DNA of 64,000 bases, from NCBI RefSeq assembly GCF_026262505.1, contig NC_067204.1, positions 16,036,165 through 16,100,164 of the forward strand, given 5' to 3'. Below, piece after piece: positions 22,289 to 31,865 of this stretch. Each line of letters opens with the position of its first letter. Position 1 is the first letter of the stretch. The notes under the pieces are model-generated. The model ran no database searches, was not told the origin of the DNA, and was given only the letters and a program-made list of their open reading frames with translations. Origin of the DNA: Trichomonas vaginalis G3. Lineage: Eukaryota; Parabasalia; Trichomonadida; Trichomonadidae. The translations under genes were made by a program, and so were the position numbers.

Positions 22289-23074
22289 ATGAGCGAGAGC
22301 GAAAATATCAAAATTATCAAGACCTTCCTTGCAAACGCCCCACCAGGCGAATACGAACAATGCACAGCAGCTCTCCGTTCTATTGTTAACGACGAAGATC
22401 TCATCAACAGAGCCAGATCCGAAACACTCAAAACCTGGGCAGAGGAAGAGTGCATCGTTGTTGACGTAGAAGATCACAAAGTCATTATCTGCAAAGAAGC
22501 CTGCCAGAGGGATGGCATTTACGTTGATCCAGTCACAAGTTCATTAATTACATACGATTTTGAATCTCGCATTGCCACACCGATTGGTGATCAAGCTAAC
22601 ATGAGTGATTTTGCCAAGGAGCTCCAAGAAGAGCTTACAGCATACGCTAAGAATGCATATAAGGAAAACGCCGCCGCCGGTGTTTACGATACCAACAATG
22701 GTATTGTTATTGTTTTACGCGGCTCATCCATCTCACTTAAGAACTTCCGTACAGGCAAGACAGTTGCCAAGTATACATTAAGCAAGAGTGGCTCACTCGA
22801 AGGCAAGATTGTTTCTATACAGCACTTCTTCGAAAAGGGCAATGCAGTTTGCCAGCATGATGGCGACTGCAACACTACATGCAGTTTTGGCGACGCTAAG
22901 TCAGTTGTCAAAGCTATTCGCACATTCGAAGACGAATGGCTTGCTGACTACAAGACAACACTTGAGAAGATCGGCACAAATGTTCTTTTCCAGCTTCGTC
23001 GAAAATTCCCGTACTCGAAACAGAAGATCAACTGGCAACAAGAAATCACTGTCGGTGGTGGCATGAAGTGCTAA
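22289..23074 (+). CDS. F-actin-capping protein subunit alpha, copy 2
   Basis: Identical in all 261 residues to the gene at 18,792-19,577 and, as far as read, in its nucleotide sequence. It differs in its upstream context: the transposon at 20,645-22,128 ends 160 bp before this ATG, so anything upstream of that point is displaced compared with copy 1. The core promoter region (about 150 bp) is shared. If both copies are expressed they would double CapZ alpha dosage. If distal elements matter, this copy may be regulated differently. Confidence 0.93.
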   Translation: MSESENIKIIKTFLANAPPGEYEQCTAALRSIVNDEDLINRARSETLKTWAEEECIVVDVEDHKVIICKEACQRDGIYVDPVTSSLITYDFESRIATPIGDQANMSDFAKELQEELTAYAKNAYKENAAAGVYDTNNGIVIVLRGSSISLKNFRTGKTVAKYTLSKSGSLEGKIVSIQHFFEKGNAVCQHDGDCNTTCSFGDAKSVVKAIRTFEDEWLADYKTTLEKIGTNVLFQLRRKFPYSKQKINWQQEITVGGGMKC

Positions 23075-23131
23075 GACTCTCTATTTCTTTTATGGTACAC
23101 ACAAATCACTTTATTTTAAAAATTCGTTAAA

Positions 23132-23669
23132 ATTATAAACCAAAATATTAAGTTTTTTTTCATCTTTGCCTTTGTTTTTCATTCATCTCTTTAAATTATC
23201 ATTCTCCCCCTAAAAATTTTCATTACATTTTCATATTTTTCATTAATTGCTTTACTGCCTTCATTATACTTATTTATACACTTACCCCCATTCAGTCTAT
23301 AGTTTGCCAATTACCAATTTTTTCTTTTACAAAAATGACAATTCAAAATCTATCATGCCCACTAAATCGCTTGATTCAGAACATAACATCTCATTTACAA
23401 CAGTATATGCCTTTATATTCTACTCCTTACAGTTATTTTTCTTCCAATTGATATGTAATCATTCTTAATTTTTTTATTTACTAATAAATTCCAGCTCTTC
23501 TGATGTTTATAAACTTCTATCAAAGATCACTTCTCATATAATTTTAAGATATAAGATCAATAAAAAAATATATAAGATATAAACATCTATTTATTCTAAT
23601 TTTAACAGATAAAAACGTAATACAAACCCTAAAATGTGTATTTCATGATTCAAAATTATGTTAAAAATC
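23132..23669. other. AT-rich intergenic spacer
   Basis: About 540 bases between the second CapZ alpha copy and the convergent Thg1 gene. It is T-rich, and a 73-codon frame in it has no supporting features. Confidence 0.6.
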
Positions 23670-24383
23670 TTATTCAAAAAGTTTTGAGTATTTCTTCCAA
23701 AAAGCATCCTGAATAAGATCATCATTTGTTTCGAAAAGCTTCTTTGCATGAATCCAAACAGTTCCTTTCCTATGAGCAGCTGGTAAAAGTTTATAATTAA
23801 TACCATGTTTGAAGAGGATTTCGTTTTTATCGTTAGAAAATGTTCCTCTCAATTTTTCTGTCGCATCTGTTGGATTTTCACCTGCCCTCAAGAGGACATT
23901 TAAAGTATAATTATATAAACAATTGATATGTGTGTCTGCTTGTCTCCAACATAAGTAATCCTTGACAACATCGAGAGATGGATAAAGAACAATTCTAGAA
24001 TCAAAGGAAGGAGGATCTTGAAGTGGTAAATTTGGGAAAAAGTTTGACCAATCTTTAACAAATATGGATGAAAATAAGGAGGCAACTGTAGAATTGATTT
24101 TATCTCTTCTTCTGTTGAAAACTTTTGCTGATTTTTTGAAAATGAATGAAAATTCATCACTTTCACCGAAAGCAAGTACCATTTCATCAAATTTTAGCAT
24201 AACTTTCTGTGCGCAATTTGACATGAGACGTATTAGTCTATCATCTAAAGGTTTTTCTAAATTGTGATTAATACAGAATTCTGTGAAACCACGACCATCA
24301 ACTCTTACAACGATATAAGTAGATGGCAAAAGTCTGTCATCTAACTCAAAATCTTTTACATATTCCCATTTACTGCAAGCCAT
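23670..24383 (-). CDS. THG1: tRNA(His) guanylyltransferase
   Basis: This 237-residue protein of the Thg1 family adds the extra 5' G (G-1) to tRNA-His by 3'-5' polymerisation, needed for recognition by histidyl-tRNA synthetase. Visible motifs are VVRVDGRGFTEFC with the metal ligand Asp29, GESDEFSFIF with Asp76, the RRRDKI segment (91-96), and RQADTHINCLYN in the C-terminal half. Asp29 and Asp76 are the catalytic metal ligands of the human enzyme, at the same positions. The start MACSKWEYV at 24,381-24,383 fits the family; the frame is open upstream only from non-ATG codons. It is divergent from CFAP58 with 192 bp between starts. Confidence 0.93.
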   Translation of the reverse strand: MACSKWEYVKDFELDDRLLPSTYIVVRVDGRGFTEFCINHNLEKPLDDRLIRLMSNCAQKVMLKFDEMVLAFGESDEFSFIFKKSAKVFNRRRDKINSTVASLFSSIFVKDWSNFFPNLPLQDPPSFDSRIVLYPSLDVVKDYLCWRQADTHINCLYNYTLNVLLRAGENPTDATEKLRGTFSNDKNEILFKHGINYKLLPAAHRKGTVWIHAKKLFETNDDLIQDAFWKKYSKLFE

Positions 24384-24520
24384 AATTTTTTTAAAATGTA
24401 AACTTATCAAATATTCTGCCGCTTTATTTCTGTCAAATTTACATGACAGAAAAAACGTTATTAATTGCAATCATCATTTTAATATAAATTTTATTTCTTT
24501 TATAAGTATTATTTAATTAT

Positions 24521-24526
24521 TCACTT
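24521..24526 (+). promoter_or_regulatory. Inr initiator of CFAP58
   Basis: TCACTT matches TCA+1-Py-(T/A). The A+1 at 24,523 lies 53 nt before the ATG at 24,576, within the 192-bp region shared with the divergent Thg1 gene. Confidence 0.5.
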
Positions 24527-24575
24527 TAAACTCGATAAATTTTGAATTGTCTGTTTTTTTTTGAATAACAGACAG

Positions 24576-27188
24576 ATGACGGAAAACAGCGCTCCTGCTG
24601 CGGGCGGTGGTGACTTCAACGAACTAGCTGTTGACACCAAGGCCTACGAGGAGCTCGAACAGAATTTCCAGGCTGTCATTCAAGAATTAATTGGAGATCG
24701 TTCGTTAGAAAAATTCAGAGATGAGTACGAACGTCTTCATAAAGCTTTAAAGCGATCACACGAAAGTAACAAGCGCCTTATTACTAAATGCCGTGAATTA
24801 AATGATGAAATTTTATCTAATTCTACAAAAGTTGAACGTTCCCTCGAACTTCTTCAACAAGACAGACGTACTATTGCAGCTTTACATCAAGAAATTGACA
24901 AAGCATGGAAGATGGTCGAAACAGCTCAAGGCCGTGAAAAGAAAGCCGGAGAGACGATTGAATCTTTGAAAGCTGAAATTGCTCACCTTACACAGCTTGT
25001 AGAACAAGGTGGCCTTCTTAGCTACGGACACGATAATACAGTCAAAGAACTCTTGCAAGAAAAGGAAACTCTTATTCGTGAACGTGATAACCAACTCAAT
25101 CAAATCATTCAACTCCGTAACGAACTTACAACTGTTCTTGAGCAACACCGTGCAGCTGAACAAGAAAAATTACAGATGGAACAAAAAGTTCAACATTTAA
25201 GAGGAACTCTTACACAGAAGCGCGCACAAGTTGAGCACGAATCACTCCATCGTGACAGACTTCTTAAGCAGCTCCAATCATTGCAGGCATCTCAGCAAAA
25301 ACTTGCTTCTCAAATCGAAAATCAGAATAAAGATCTTGCATCTCTTGCTGCAGAAGAAGAGAAGCTTAACCAAGAGATTACTGAAGCTAAGGCAAGCATC
25401 GAACAAGTCAACCAAGAGAACAAACAAGCCAAATTACAGGAAGAAGAAATCGATGCTCAAATCAAGACAGAAACAGCCAAGAACAAAGAACTCCAAAATG
25501 ATCTTAAGGCTCTCGAAGACAGATTACAGGAGAAAGAAAAAGAAATCAGATCAATCAAAAATGAAATTGACCGTAAAACACGTGAAAACCACACCTTACA
25601 GCAGAACATCATTCAGACTCGTAACATGTGTAACCAGGATGAAGCAGAACTCGCAACTCTTAAGACTGAAGTATCCGGAATGGAAAAGGAAATTGCAGAG
25701 CTCAACCGCAGCCTCAGTGCTAACAATGAAGAGCACGAGCAGTTGAAGAAGAAGCTCGCCAGCCTCGAGCAGACCAAGCAAACAACAAAAACTCAACTTG
25801 ACCAACAAAAGAAGTTAACGGCCGAAGAAACAGAGCACAGAAAGGAACTTGAAGACAAACTCGTCGATTACCAAACAGAAGCTGGCAAGATGCGCAAGAT
25901 TATTTCAGATTTAGAGAAGAAGAGAGAGCAATGCGCCAGAGAAGCCGCTGATGCACAAACCAAATACATCAAAGCGAAGGAAGAAGCCAAAATGAGCGAA
26001 ATCCAGTTGAATCATACCCAAAGATTAATTGCAGCTGCAGATGAAGAGCTCAAAGCTAAACAGAAGGAATACGAGCAATTGCGTGTTGAAAGGAACAACT
26101 ACAACAAGCAATTGGTCTCTGCCCAAGACACAAATGCAGATTTGAAGAAGAAATTCAAGGATATGACCCAACAAGCCGCCCAACTTAAGACCGAAATCCG
26201 TGCAAAAGAAGACACATACTCATCCGAGCACTTCGAACTCAAGAAAGCTGAAGGAAAGAAAGAAAAACTGACAAGTGAAATGAAACGTCTTAAAGCAGCC
26301 TTCCAAGAGTCCGAAGCAACGATGAACAAGCATCAGGAAGAGCTTAAAGTTCTTGAGGACCGTATCAAAGAGGCCGATCAAGGGCGCCAAGCCCTTCTTC
26401 AAGAGCAACTCCGCATGATGAAAGAGAGAGATGTTCTTGGAACACAGTTGATCCGAAGAAACGACGAAATTGCATTGTTATACGAGAAAATCAAGATTCT
26501 TCAAGATACTTTGAAGAAAGGCGAGATCGAGTACAACAAGAGATGCGAAGATGCCAATGAACTTCAGCGTCTCATCAAAGACACACAGAGAAAGAACTTG
26601 ATTTTGCAAAGACAATGCGACCAAACAGCAGAATTAGAAGCCAAAGTCGTTACATTACAAAAAGACTTAGTCCAAGAACAGACGAGAGTCAGAGCTCTTT
26701 CCGAAGAACTCGAAGATCCTAACAATCCACACAGATGGCGCCATCTTTACGATGAAGATCCACCGCCAGCAGAGCTTCTCAAGACGATCAAGCAGTTGCA
26801 ACATCGCTTGATCAAGAAGACTGAGGAGATCGTCAACACAAAGAAAGAAATCGCAGACTTGAAGAAACAAATGGAGTCTACACAGAAGTTGATGAGCGAA
26901 CAGCCTTCACCTGAAATGCTCCACAAACTCAAACAGTTGCAGCTAAAAGTCAAACAGAAAGATAGACAATTAAAGGCTATGGCTGCTGAATTGAACACAC
27001 AACAGTCTAAATTGGCCGAATATCAATCTCAATACGAAGTTTTCACAAAACAACTTGGAGAAGCTCGTGATATGCAGTTCTCTGAAAAGAAGGCTTATAA
27101 TAGGATGAAAGAGAAGATGCAGAAGACTCAAAACCAGAATTTAACAGGTGATGGTGCTATGCCAACACTCCCCGGTACTATGAAATGA
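24576..27188 (+). CDS. CFAP58: Cilia- and flagella-associated protein 58 (CFAP58/CCDC147)
   Basis: This 870-residue protein is coiled coil almost throughout, the same length class as animal CFAP58 (about 870). The C-terminal part carries the family signature: EELEDPNNPHRWRHL followed by an acidic DEDPPPAEL stretch, LIKKTEEIV, and a terminal segment with KQLKAMAAELN-like spacing. The central DKLVDYQTEAGKMRKIISDLE region is also typical. CFAP58 is an axonemal and basal-body-linked protein required for flagellum assembly and motility, fitting a flagellate. The ATG at 24,576 (MTENSAPAAGGG) is chosen over an upstream TTG. Codons are strongly biased towards C- and G-ending forms in the second half. 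Antisense open frames here are shadows of the Lys/Glu-rich coiled coil. Confidence 0.92.
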   Translation: MTENSAPAAGGGDFNELAVDTKAYEELEQNFQAVIQELIGDRSLEKFRDEYERLHKALKRSHESNKRLITKCRELNDEILSNSTKVERSLELLQQDRRTIAALHQEIDKAWKMVETAQGREKKAGETIESLKAEIAHLTQLVEQGGLLSYGHDNTVKELLQEKETLIRERDNQLNQIIQLRNELTTVLEQHRAAEQEKLQMEQKVQHLRGTLTQKRAQVEHESLHRDRLLKQLQSLQASQQKLASQIENQNKDLASLAAEEEKLNQEITEAKASIEQVNQENKQAKLQEEEIDAQIKTETAKNKELQNDLKALEDRLQEKEKEIRSIKNEIDRKTRENHTLQQNIIQTRNMCNQDEAELATLKTEVSGMEKEIAELNRSLSANNEEHEQLKKKLASLEQTKQTTKTQLDQQKKLTAEETEHRKELEDKLVDYQTEAGKMRKIISDLEKKREQCAREAADAQTKYIKAKEEAKMSEIQLNHTQRLIAAADEELKAKQKEYEQLRVERNNYNKQLVSAQDTNADLKKKFKDMTQQAAQLKTEIRAKEDTYSSEHFELKKAEGKKEKLTSEMKRLKAAFQESEATMNKHQEELKVLEDRIKEADQGRQALLQEQLRMMKERDVLGTQLIRRNDEIALLYEKIKILQDTLKKGEIEYNKRCEDANELQRLIKDTQRKNLILQRQCDQTAELEAKVVTLQKDLVQEQTRVRALSEELEDPNNPHRWRHLYDEDPPPAELLKTIKQLQHRLIKKTEEIVNTKKEIADLKKQMESTQKLMSEQPSPEMLHKLKQLQLKVKQKDRQLKAMAAELNTQQSKLAEYQSQYEVFTKQLGEARDMQFSEKKAYNRMKEKMQKTQNQNLTGDGAMPTLPGTMK

Positions 27189-27822
27189 TTTTTTTTTGAA
27201 TAAATGTAAAATTGATAAATTGTCGTTGTTTCAAGAAAATGCATAACTATTTTAAATAAAATATTATGTATTTTTTTCAATTCATTACAAAATTATAATA
27301 TTCAGATTAAAAATTAGAATATTTGTATTAACTTCATATTTGTATATTGCAAAAATCGAGAACATAAATACGCTGTGTGTTCTAAATAGAATTTAGGAAA
27401 AAAAAATTATTATTATATTTTTTTATATGAAAAAAGTATATCAGTCAGTTTAGCCTTTTATTGTAGTATTTCAAAAGTATAAATGAATGAATAGCTGAAG
27501 CTTCCTTGTTGGTCCTATATTCATCTCATTGAGATTGAATAAAACCACGCTACACAGTATACGATTAAGTTTGATGTATATATTTGTATCCTTGCGATAA
27601 AAGCATACTGGTGTGGGAAGTTATTGTATTAAATATAATGCGACGTCTCCTTTGCATTTTGATGTGATGCGCAACTATTCAATTATCATTTTGAAAATGT
27701 CATCTTGAGTACTATATTAAATATGAACTGAAAATTGGCTTCGAATCAAAAAAATAGCGAAGATTATTTGTCACCTTTTTAGACCGATAGATAGATATAA
27801 AAAAAACTTATCAATAAAAAAA
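27189..27822. other. AT-rich intergenic spacer
   Basis: About 630 bases with no gene or repeat recognised. Confidence 0.6.
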
Positions 27823-29310
27823 ATGCTGATTACTGGAGAGAATGCAACGACATTAAAGCATCAATCGACAATTGAAGCCATCACAAGCATTACTCAATCC
27901 CTTAATAATCCAAAGGAACCAGCTAAAAAGCTTCGTCACTCATTGAAAAACTTATGTTTTTATTCTCCAGAGCCTAACTATATTGGCCCACTTTGTGAGA
28001 TCCTCATGAGAGAAATGGAAGAAGAAACCAAATGTTTTAAGCTTACATGCTTCCATTTAATCTCTCATTCACAATTTGTTCAAACATCCGCTCGTGTTCC
28101 AGAGTTACTCAAGAAAATATCAATCAGCTTCATGGCAAACAAATTTACCGAACAAGCTCCGTTTCTTTTCCGCGTTTTATTCTTCTTAGGTTCAAAACTT
28201 GATAAATGCATTGATTTACTTTCAGATACAATCATCCACATACTTTCCATGCCTCCGAAAGAAATTACGAAGGTTTCGAAGAAAGGACTCTTCGGAAAAG
28301 AAACAACTTCTCCATTAGAGCCTCTTGTTCACGAAGTTGTCACATTACTTGTAGATCTTCCTGATTTCGATAATGTGACTGCAAAGATACTCAATTCTGA
28401 AGGAATGTCAAAGAAATTAGCCGGAATTTATCAAATTTTACCACCTTTGTTCAAACAAAGGTTAATTCACTTCCTTGGACGTGTTGCGAAGTTACCAGAT
28501 GATCTGGTCAAGATTGCAAAGCAAGAAGACTTCACAAACTTCTTAACTTTGCAATTCCTCGCCAGACACAGAACAGCTTATCCAGAGGTCGAAAATAGCA
28601 TTCTAGAAAAAGGAGGCTTCTATTCTGAAGCTTTATTATTCGCAATTGCTAACCTCGGAACGAATGAACCGAAAGTTATCGAAAGAATCTTAAATCTCAA
28701 AGGAGATAGCTTTTCTACATGCATATCGATGATACTTGTCAAGAAGCATAATCCAGAAACAAGTTTTGCCTTTGTTGCAAAGAAATTATACGTATTAACA
28801 AAACATTCGAATCCTACAATTGCTTTTTCAGCCATTAAAATACTTATATCCCCTGAGATCGATCAGGAGTGGCTGGAGTCCTCATTTAAGTCTGTTCTCG
28901 ACAATTTCAACCCAATGATGAGAAGAAAGAGTTTCGCTGGACTTGCAAACATTTTGAACGTAATGACAACAAGTGATAACGAAGAAGCATTTACTAAGCA
29001 TATTCTACCTCTTATCCAGATTATTTTACAATATTACGTTGATTTAGTATCAGAAAAGCCTTACGAATCCTTTATCAAGGGTATTGCTGAGAAAGGGCAT
29101 GCCAAGCTATTCCTTGCCATGGCTGTTCAGCTCCTTGCTGCTCTTCCTGATATTGATTCTGTTATTTATATATTTTATGCTGCTTCTTTGCTTGAAAATC
29201 ATACGGAGCCTGATGTGTTCAACTCTTTTAAGGTGAAAGCCCAAGAATACCTTTCAAATTCTGATCCATCTCTAAACACAGTTTATAGGACGTTAATTCT
29301 TAAGGAATAA
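27823..29310 (+). CDS. Uncharacterised helical-repeat (HEAT/ARM-like) protein
   Basis: A 495-residue single frame from ATG 27,823 (MLITGENATTLKHQ). The sequence is a series of amphipathic helices with Leu/Ile-rich faces (for example SAIKILISPEI, LAMAVQLLAALPDI), consistent with an alpha-solenoid. A short basic insert, VSKKGLFGKETTSP, occurs at about residues 148-165. No catalytic motif, signal peptide or membrane span is seen. I do not recognise a named family. A scaffold or coat/adaptor-type role is possible but is inference only. Confidence 0.75.
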   Translation: MLITGENATTLKHQSTIEAITSITQSLNNPKEPAKKLRHSLKNLCFYSPEPNYIGPLCEILMREMEEETKCFKLTCFHLISHSQFVQTSARVPELLKKISISFMANKFTEQAPFLFRVLFFLGSKLDKCIDLLSDTIIHILSMPPKEITKVSKKGLFGKETTSPLEPLVHEVVTLLVDLPDFDNVTAKILNSEGMSKKLAGIYQILPPLFKQRLIHFLGRVAKLPDDLVKIAKQEDFTNFLTLQFLARHRTAYPEVENSILEKGGFYSEALLFAIANLGTNEPKVIERILNLKGDSFSTCISMILVKKHNPETSFAFVAKKLYVLTKHSNPTIAFSAIKILISPEIDQEWLESSFKSVLDNFNPMMRRKSFAGLANILNVMTTSDNEEAFTKHILPLIQIILQYYVDLVSEKPYESFIKGIAEKGHAKLFLAMAVQLLAALPDIDSVIYIFYAASLLENHTEPDVFNSFKVKAQEYLSNSDPSLNTVYRTLILKE

Positions 29311-29550
29311 AATTCTTGTCAAGTTTACTTTTAAATTTTTAACTGATTGTTTCACTTTTTTTCAACAAAAATATAAATTTCAAATTTTATTGTTAAAAAA
29401 TTTTATATAATCCTATTAATATCTTCAATTATATAATGATTTATTGTTATTATAATAATGATGTTAATTAATGGGTTATTTTTTTCTATAACTATAATAG
29501 CAACTTAATTTAGCGCTTCATACTAGTAAATATTGTTACTTAGTTATACT

Positions 29551-29700
29551 TATATCTATATTGTGATGCATATGTCATTATCGTGTTACATATATCTATA
29601 TTGTAATGCATACATACTTATTGAAATGCATATATCTTTATTGTGATGCATAGAGATATATTGTGATGCATATAGATATATCTCTATGCATAGAGATATA
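29551..29700. repeat. Minisatellite, about 7.5 copies of a 20-bp unit
   Basis: Degenerate tandem copies of TATATCTATATTGTGATGCA, in register every 20 bases, in the spacer between the HEAT-like gene and the BspA-like gene. A short (AT)n run follows at about 29,755-29,772. The rest of the 29,311-29,867 spacer holds nothing recognisable. Confidence 0.75.
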
Positions 29701-29867
29701 TGGATTCATCAATCAACTCTATAAAAAACTCTGCTTATGACTCATATGAATTTGCATATATATATATATATAGATTTGGATTCTTTTAATATCTCATATT
29801 TCTGATGGCTGCAAATATAAGTTATGGAAAAATTGAAGATCAATAAAACAAATTAAGATTTTTAAGT

Positions 29868-31193
29868 TTAAGACTGTGGAATAATGCTAATGATGAAAGA
29901 CGAGAGAAAAGCAGAAATACCATGATCGTATATAAAGTCATCTATTGTTTTAGGCTTAATCTGAAGAAAAGATAGATCCTCAATAGATATGTATATGATG
30001 GTATCAATTGTTGATTTATCTGAAATTTTAAGTGGTTCATCAAAGTGAACATGAAAAAATTTCTCCCCAAATATATATTTAACACAAGATAATAAAATTG
30101 TTTGATTTGTTATATATAAATGGCTCCCTTTTGGAAAAACCTCTGGAACTCCCTCAATAATTTTAAGCATGCCTGGAACATATATATTTACTGGATTTAA
30201 AATATCCAAAAATGGGTTAAGTCCAAATATGATTGAATTGGAATTATTAAGGAATGTGATATTGTTTAAGCTTGTGCATTGATAAAATGCCCAAATTTCA
30301 ATTATTTTCAAGCTCTCTGGGAAAACAATGCTTCTTAATGAGGTACATCCATCAAATACAGCAGCATCAATATTTTGAAGATTTTTTGGAAGAGTTACAC
30401 TTGTTAGTGATGTGCAATATTGAAATGTATAATCTTTAATCGATATAACATTTTCTGGAAGTGTAATACTTGTTAATGATTTGCACTCATAAAATGCATA
30501 TTTTCCAATATAAGTAATTTTGTTATGAAGTAGAATAGATTTAATTTTTAATTTATAAAAGCAATTTTTGGAAATATTTATTACGTAAGGAGGAACGACA
30601 TAAACACTTTCTGAATATGTATTAATTACCCTAAATAATGTTGAATTATCTGCTCCTGAAAATAGAGTTTTTGATTCAAATTTATAATATTGATTTTCAG
30701 GGTCCAATGTTATATTTTCTAAATATTGGCAGCCATCAAATGAATCGAATGTTAAATCTTTTAGATATTTTAGAATAAAAAATGACGAAAGTTTTGTGTT
30801 AGTAAAGCAAACTGAGTCTAATTTTGATAATTTAGAAGTTTTCGAAATTTTAATGGTTGTTAAACCACTATATGAAAATGCGGCGCGATATATAGTTTCT
30901 ACTGAATCTGGTAAATCTATTGATTGAAGAGATGAAGCCCAAAGAAAGCAGTCACGTCCAATACTTGAAATATTTTGTGGAAGTAAAATTAAGGTCAAGA
31001 ATCGGCAATATCCGAAGACTGATTCGTTAAGCAATGTAAGTTTATTACAATTACTGAGATTTGCTGTTTCTATTTTTGCGTTATAGAAGCTGTAACTACC
31101 AATACTGATAACTTTACTATCCTCCTCAAAACTAATTGATGTGATTGAATTCTGACAATTCTTGAAGGCATAATCAACTATAATTTTGACCAT
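29868..31193 (-). CDS. BspA-like leucine-rich-repeat protein
   Basis: This 441-residue protein is made of LRR_5 (Treponema/BspA type) repeats. About ten repeats are visible, with cores like SLTSITLPENVISIKDYTFQYC and SLRSIVFPESLKIIEIWAF, the best ones between residues 230 and 330. The family is hugely expanded in Trichomonas, where some members are surface proteins that may bind host cells. This one has no signal peptide and no clear C-terminal transmembrane plus tail, so a surface location is not supported. The final 110 residues are non-repetitive. The ATG at 31,191-31,193 directly follows an in-frame TAA, so the start cannot lie further upstream. Confidence 0.88.
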   Translation of the reverse strand: MVKIIVDYAFKNCQNSITSISFEEDSKVISIGSYSFYNAKIETANLSNCNKLTLLNESVFGYCRFLTLILLPQNISSIGRDCFLWASSLQSIDLPDSVETIYRAAFSYSGLTTIKISKTSKLSKLDSVCFTNTKLSSFFILKYLKDLTFDSFDGCQYLENITLDPENQYYKFESKTLFSGADNSTLFRVINTYSESVYVVPPYVINISKNCFYKLKIKSILLHNKITYIGKYAFYECKSLTSITLPENVISIKDYTFQYCTSLTSVTLPKNLQNIDAAVFDGCTSLRSIVFPESLKIIEIWAFYQCTSLNNITFLNNSNSIIFGLNPFLDILNPVNIYVPGMLKIIEGVPEVFPKGSHLYITNQTILLSCVKYIFGEKFFHVHFDEPLKISDKSTIDTIIYISIEDLSFLQIKPKTIDDFIYDHGISAFLSSFIISIIPQS

Positions 31194-31865
31194 TTAAATC
31201 TGAGGAGCAATTAACAATGACTTCATTACTTTCATTTCGATATTCGAAGCCAGAACTAGTACTTTGTGAAATAAGAAAGCAAAACAACTGCAATTAAAAA
31301 TATTATTTATAACTTCAAAAAATTACTATATATTCGTTATTACATTAAAAATTATCCGATTTTGAATAAACATCGCGATTTAATATCTGTAAAACTTGAA
31401 AGATGCAAAATTAAATTTGTAAAAATGCAATAACTTTGAAATTGGCAAACATATTTGAATAGGAAAAGAGGAAAAAAGGATAGAAGAACTTGGAGGAAAA
31501 AGAAAAAAAAATTAATGAGCATATTCGATTTTGATCTTCACTTTTCGATCCAAGGCGGCTTGCTGTGGAGGTTTGAATTTTTAGGCTTATGCAGTAATGC
31601 AGTAAAAGTTTTCAGGAATTTATCCTGTCCAAACTATCACTCAACTTAGCGGTAATTTTAAAAAATGAAGAGGAGCTTTATTGACAACAAAGATTTCGAC
31701 CATGACTATGACCCTGGGAATTTCCATGATATCTCTTATGGAATTAGAGAATAAGATTTTTTTTAAGCAATGAATTATAAGGAAAGCAATTGTGCGAAGA
31801 AAATCAAGTAAAAAACTTTTCAACATGTTTGAAAAGCGTCCGTTTATTTTATAAGAATTTTTTTA
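31194..31865. other. Intergenic spacer between divergent BspA-like and CLASP genes
   Basis: About 670 AT-rich bases. Frames of 60-odd codons within it show no domain or family features. Confidence 0.55.
31216..31220 (-). promoter_or_regulatory. Possible Inr of the BspA-like gene
   Basis: The minus strand reads TCATTG, matching TCA+1-Py-T. The A+1 at 31,218 is 25 nt before the ATG. Confidence 0.4.

Larger units (their letters stand above)
22129..23131. repeat. Right arm, outer part of the inverted duplication
   Basis: Reverse complement of 18,735-19,737, 1,003 bp in both places. It contains the second CapZ alpha gene, about 153 bp of its upstream region and about 57 bp downstream. Sequence beyond 23,131 is unrelated to that below 18,735. 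Confidence 0.92.

Noticed and set aside
18735-23131. Inverted duplication as a simple fold-back sequencing artefact
   Set aside because: The arms are separated by about 500 bp of unique sequence, the right arm alone holds a transposon with its own target duplication, and there is a base difference between the arms. Reads should still be checked.
24882-26998. Antisense open frames in CFAP58
   Set aside because: Typical shadows of a Lys/Glu/Gln-rich coiled-coil gene.
31455-31649. 64-codon frame with a Lys/Arg-rich start
   Set aside because: No ATG-initiated conserved segment, no Inr, no domain; consistent with chance in AT-rich DNA.
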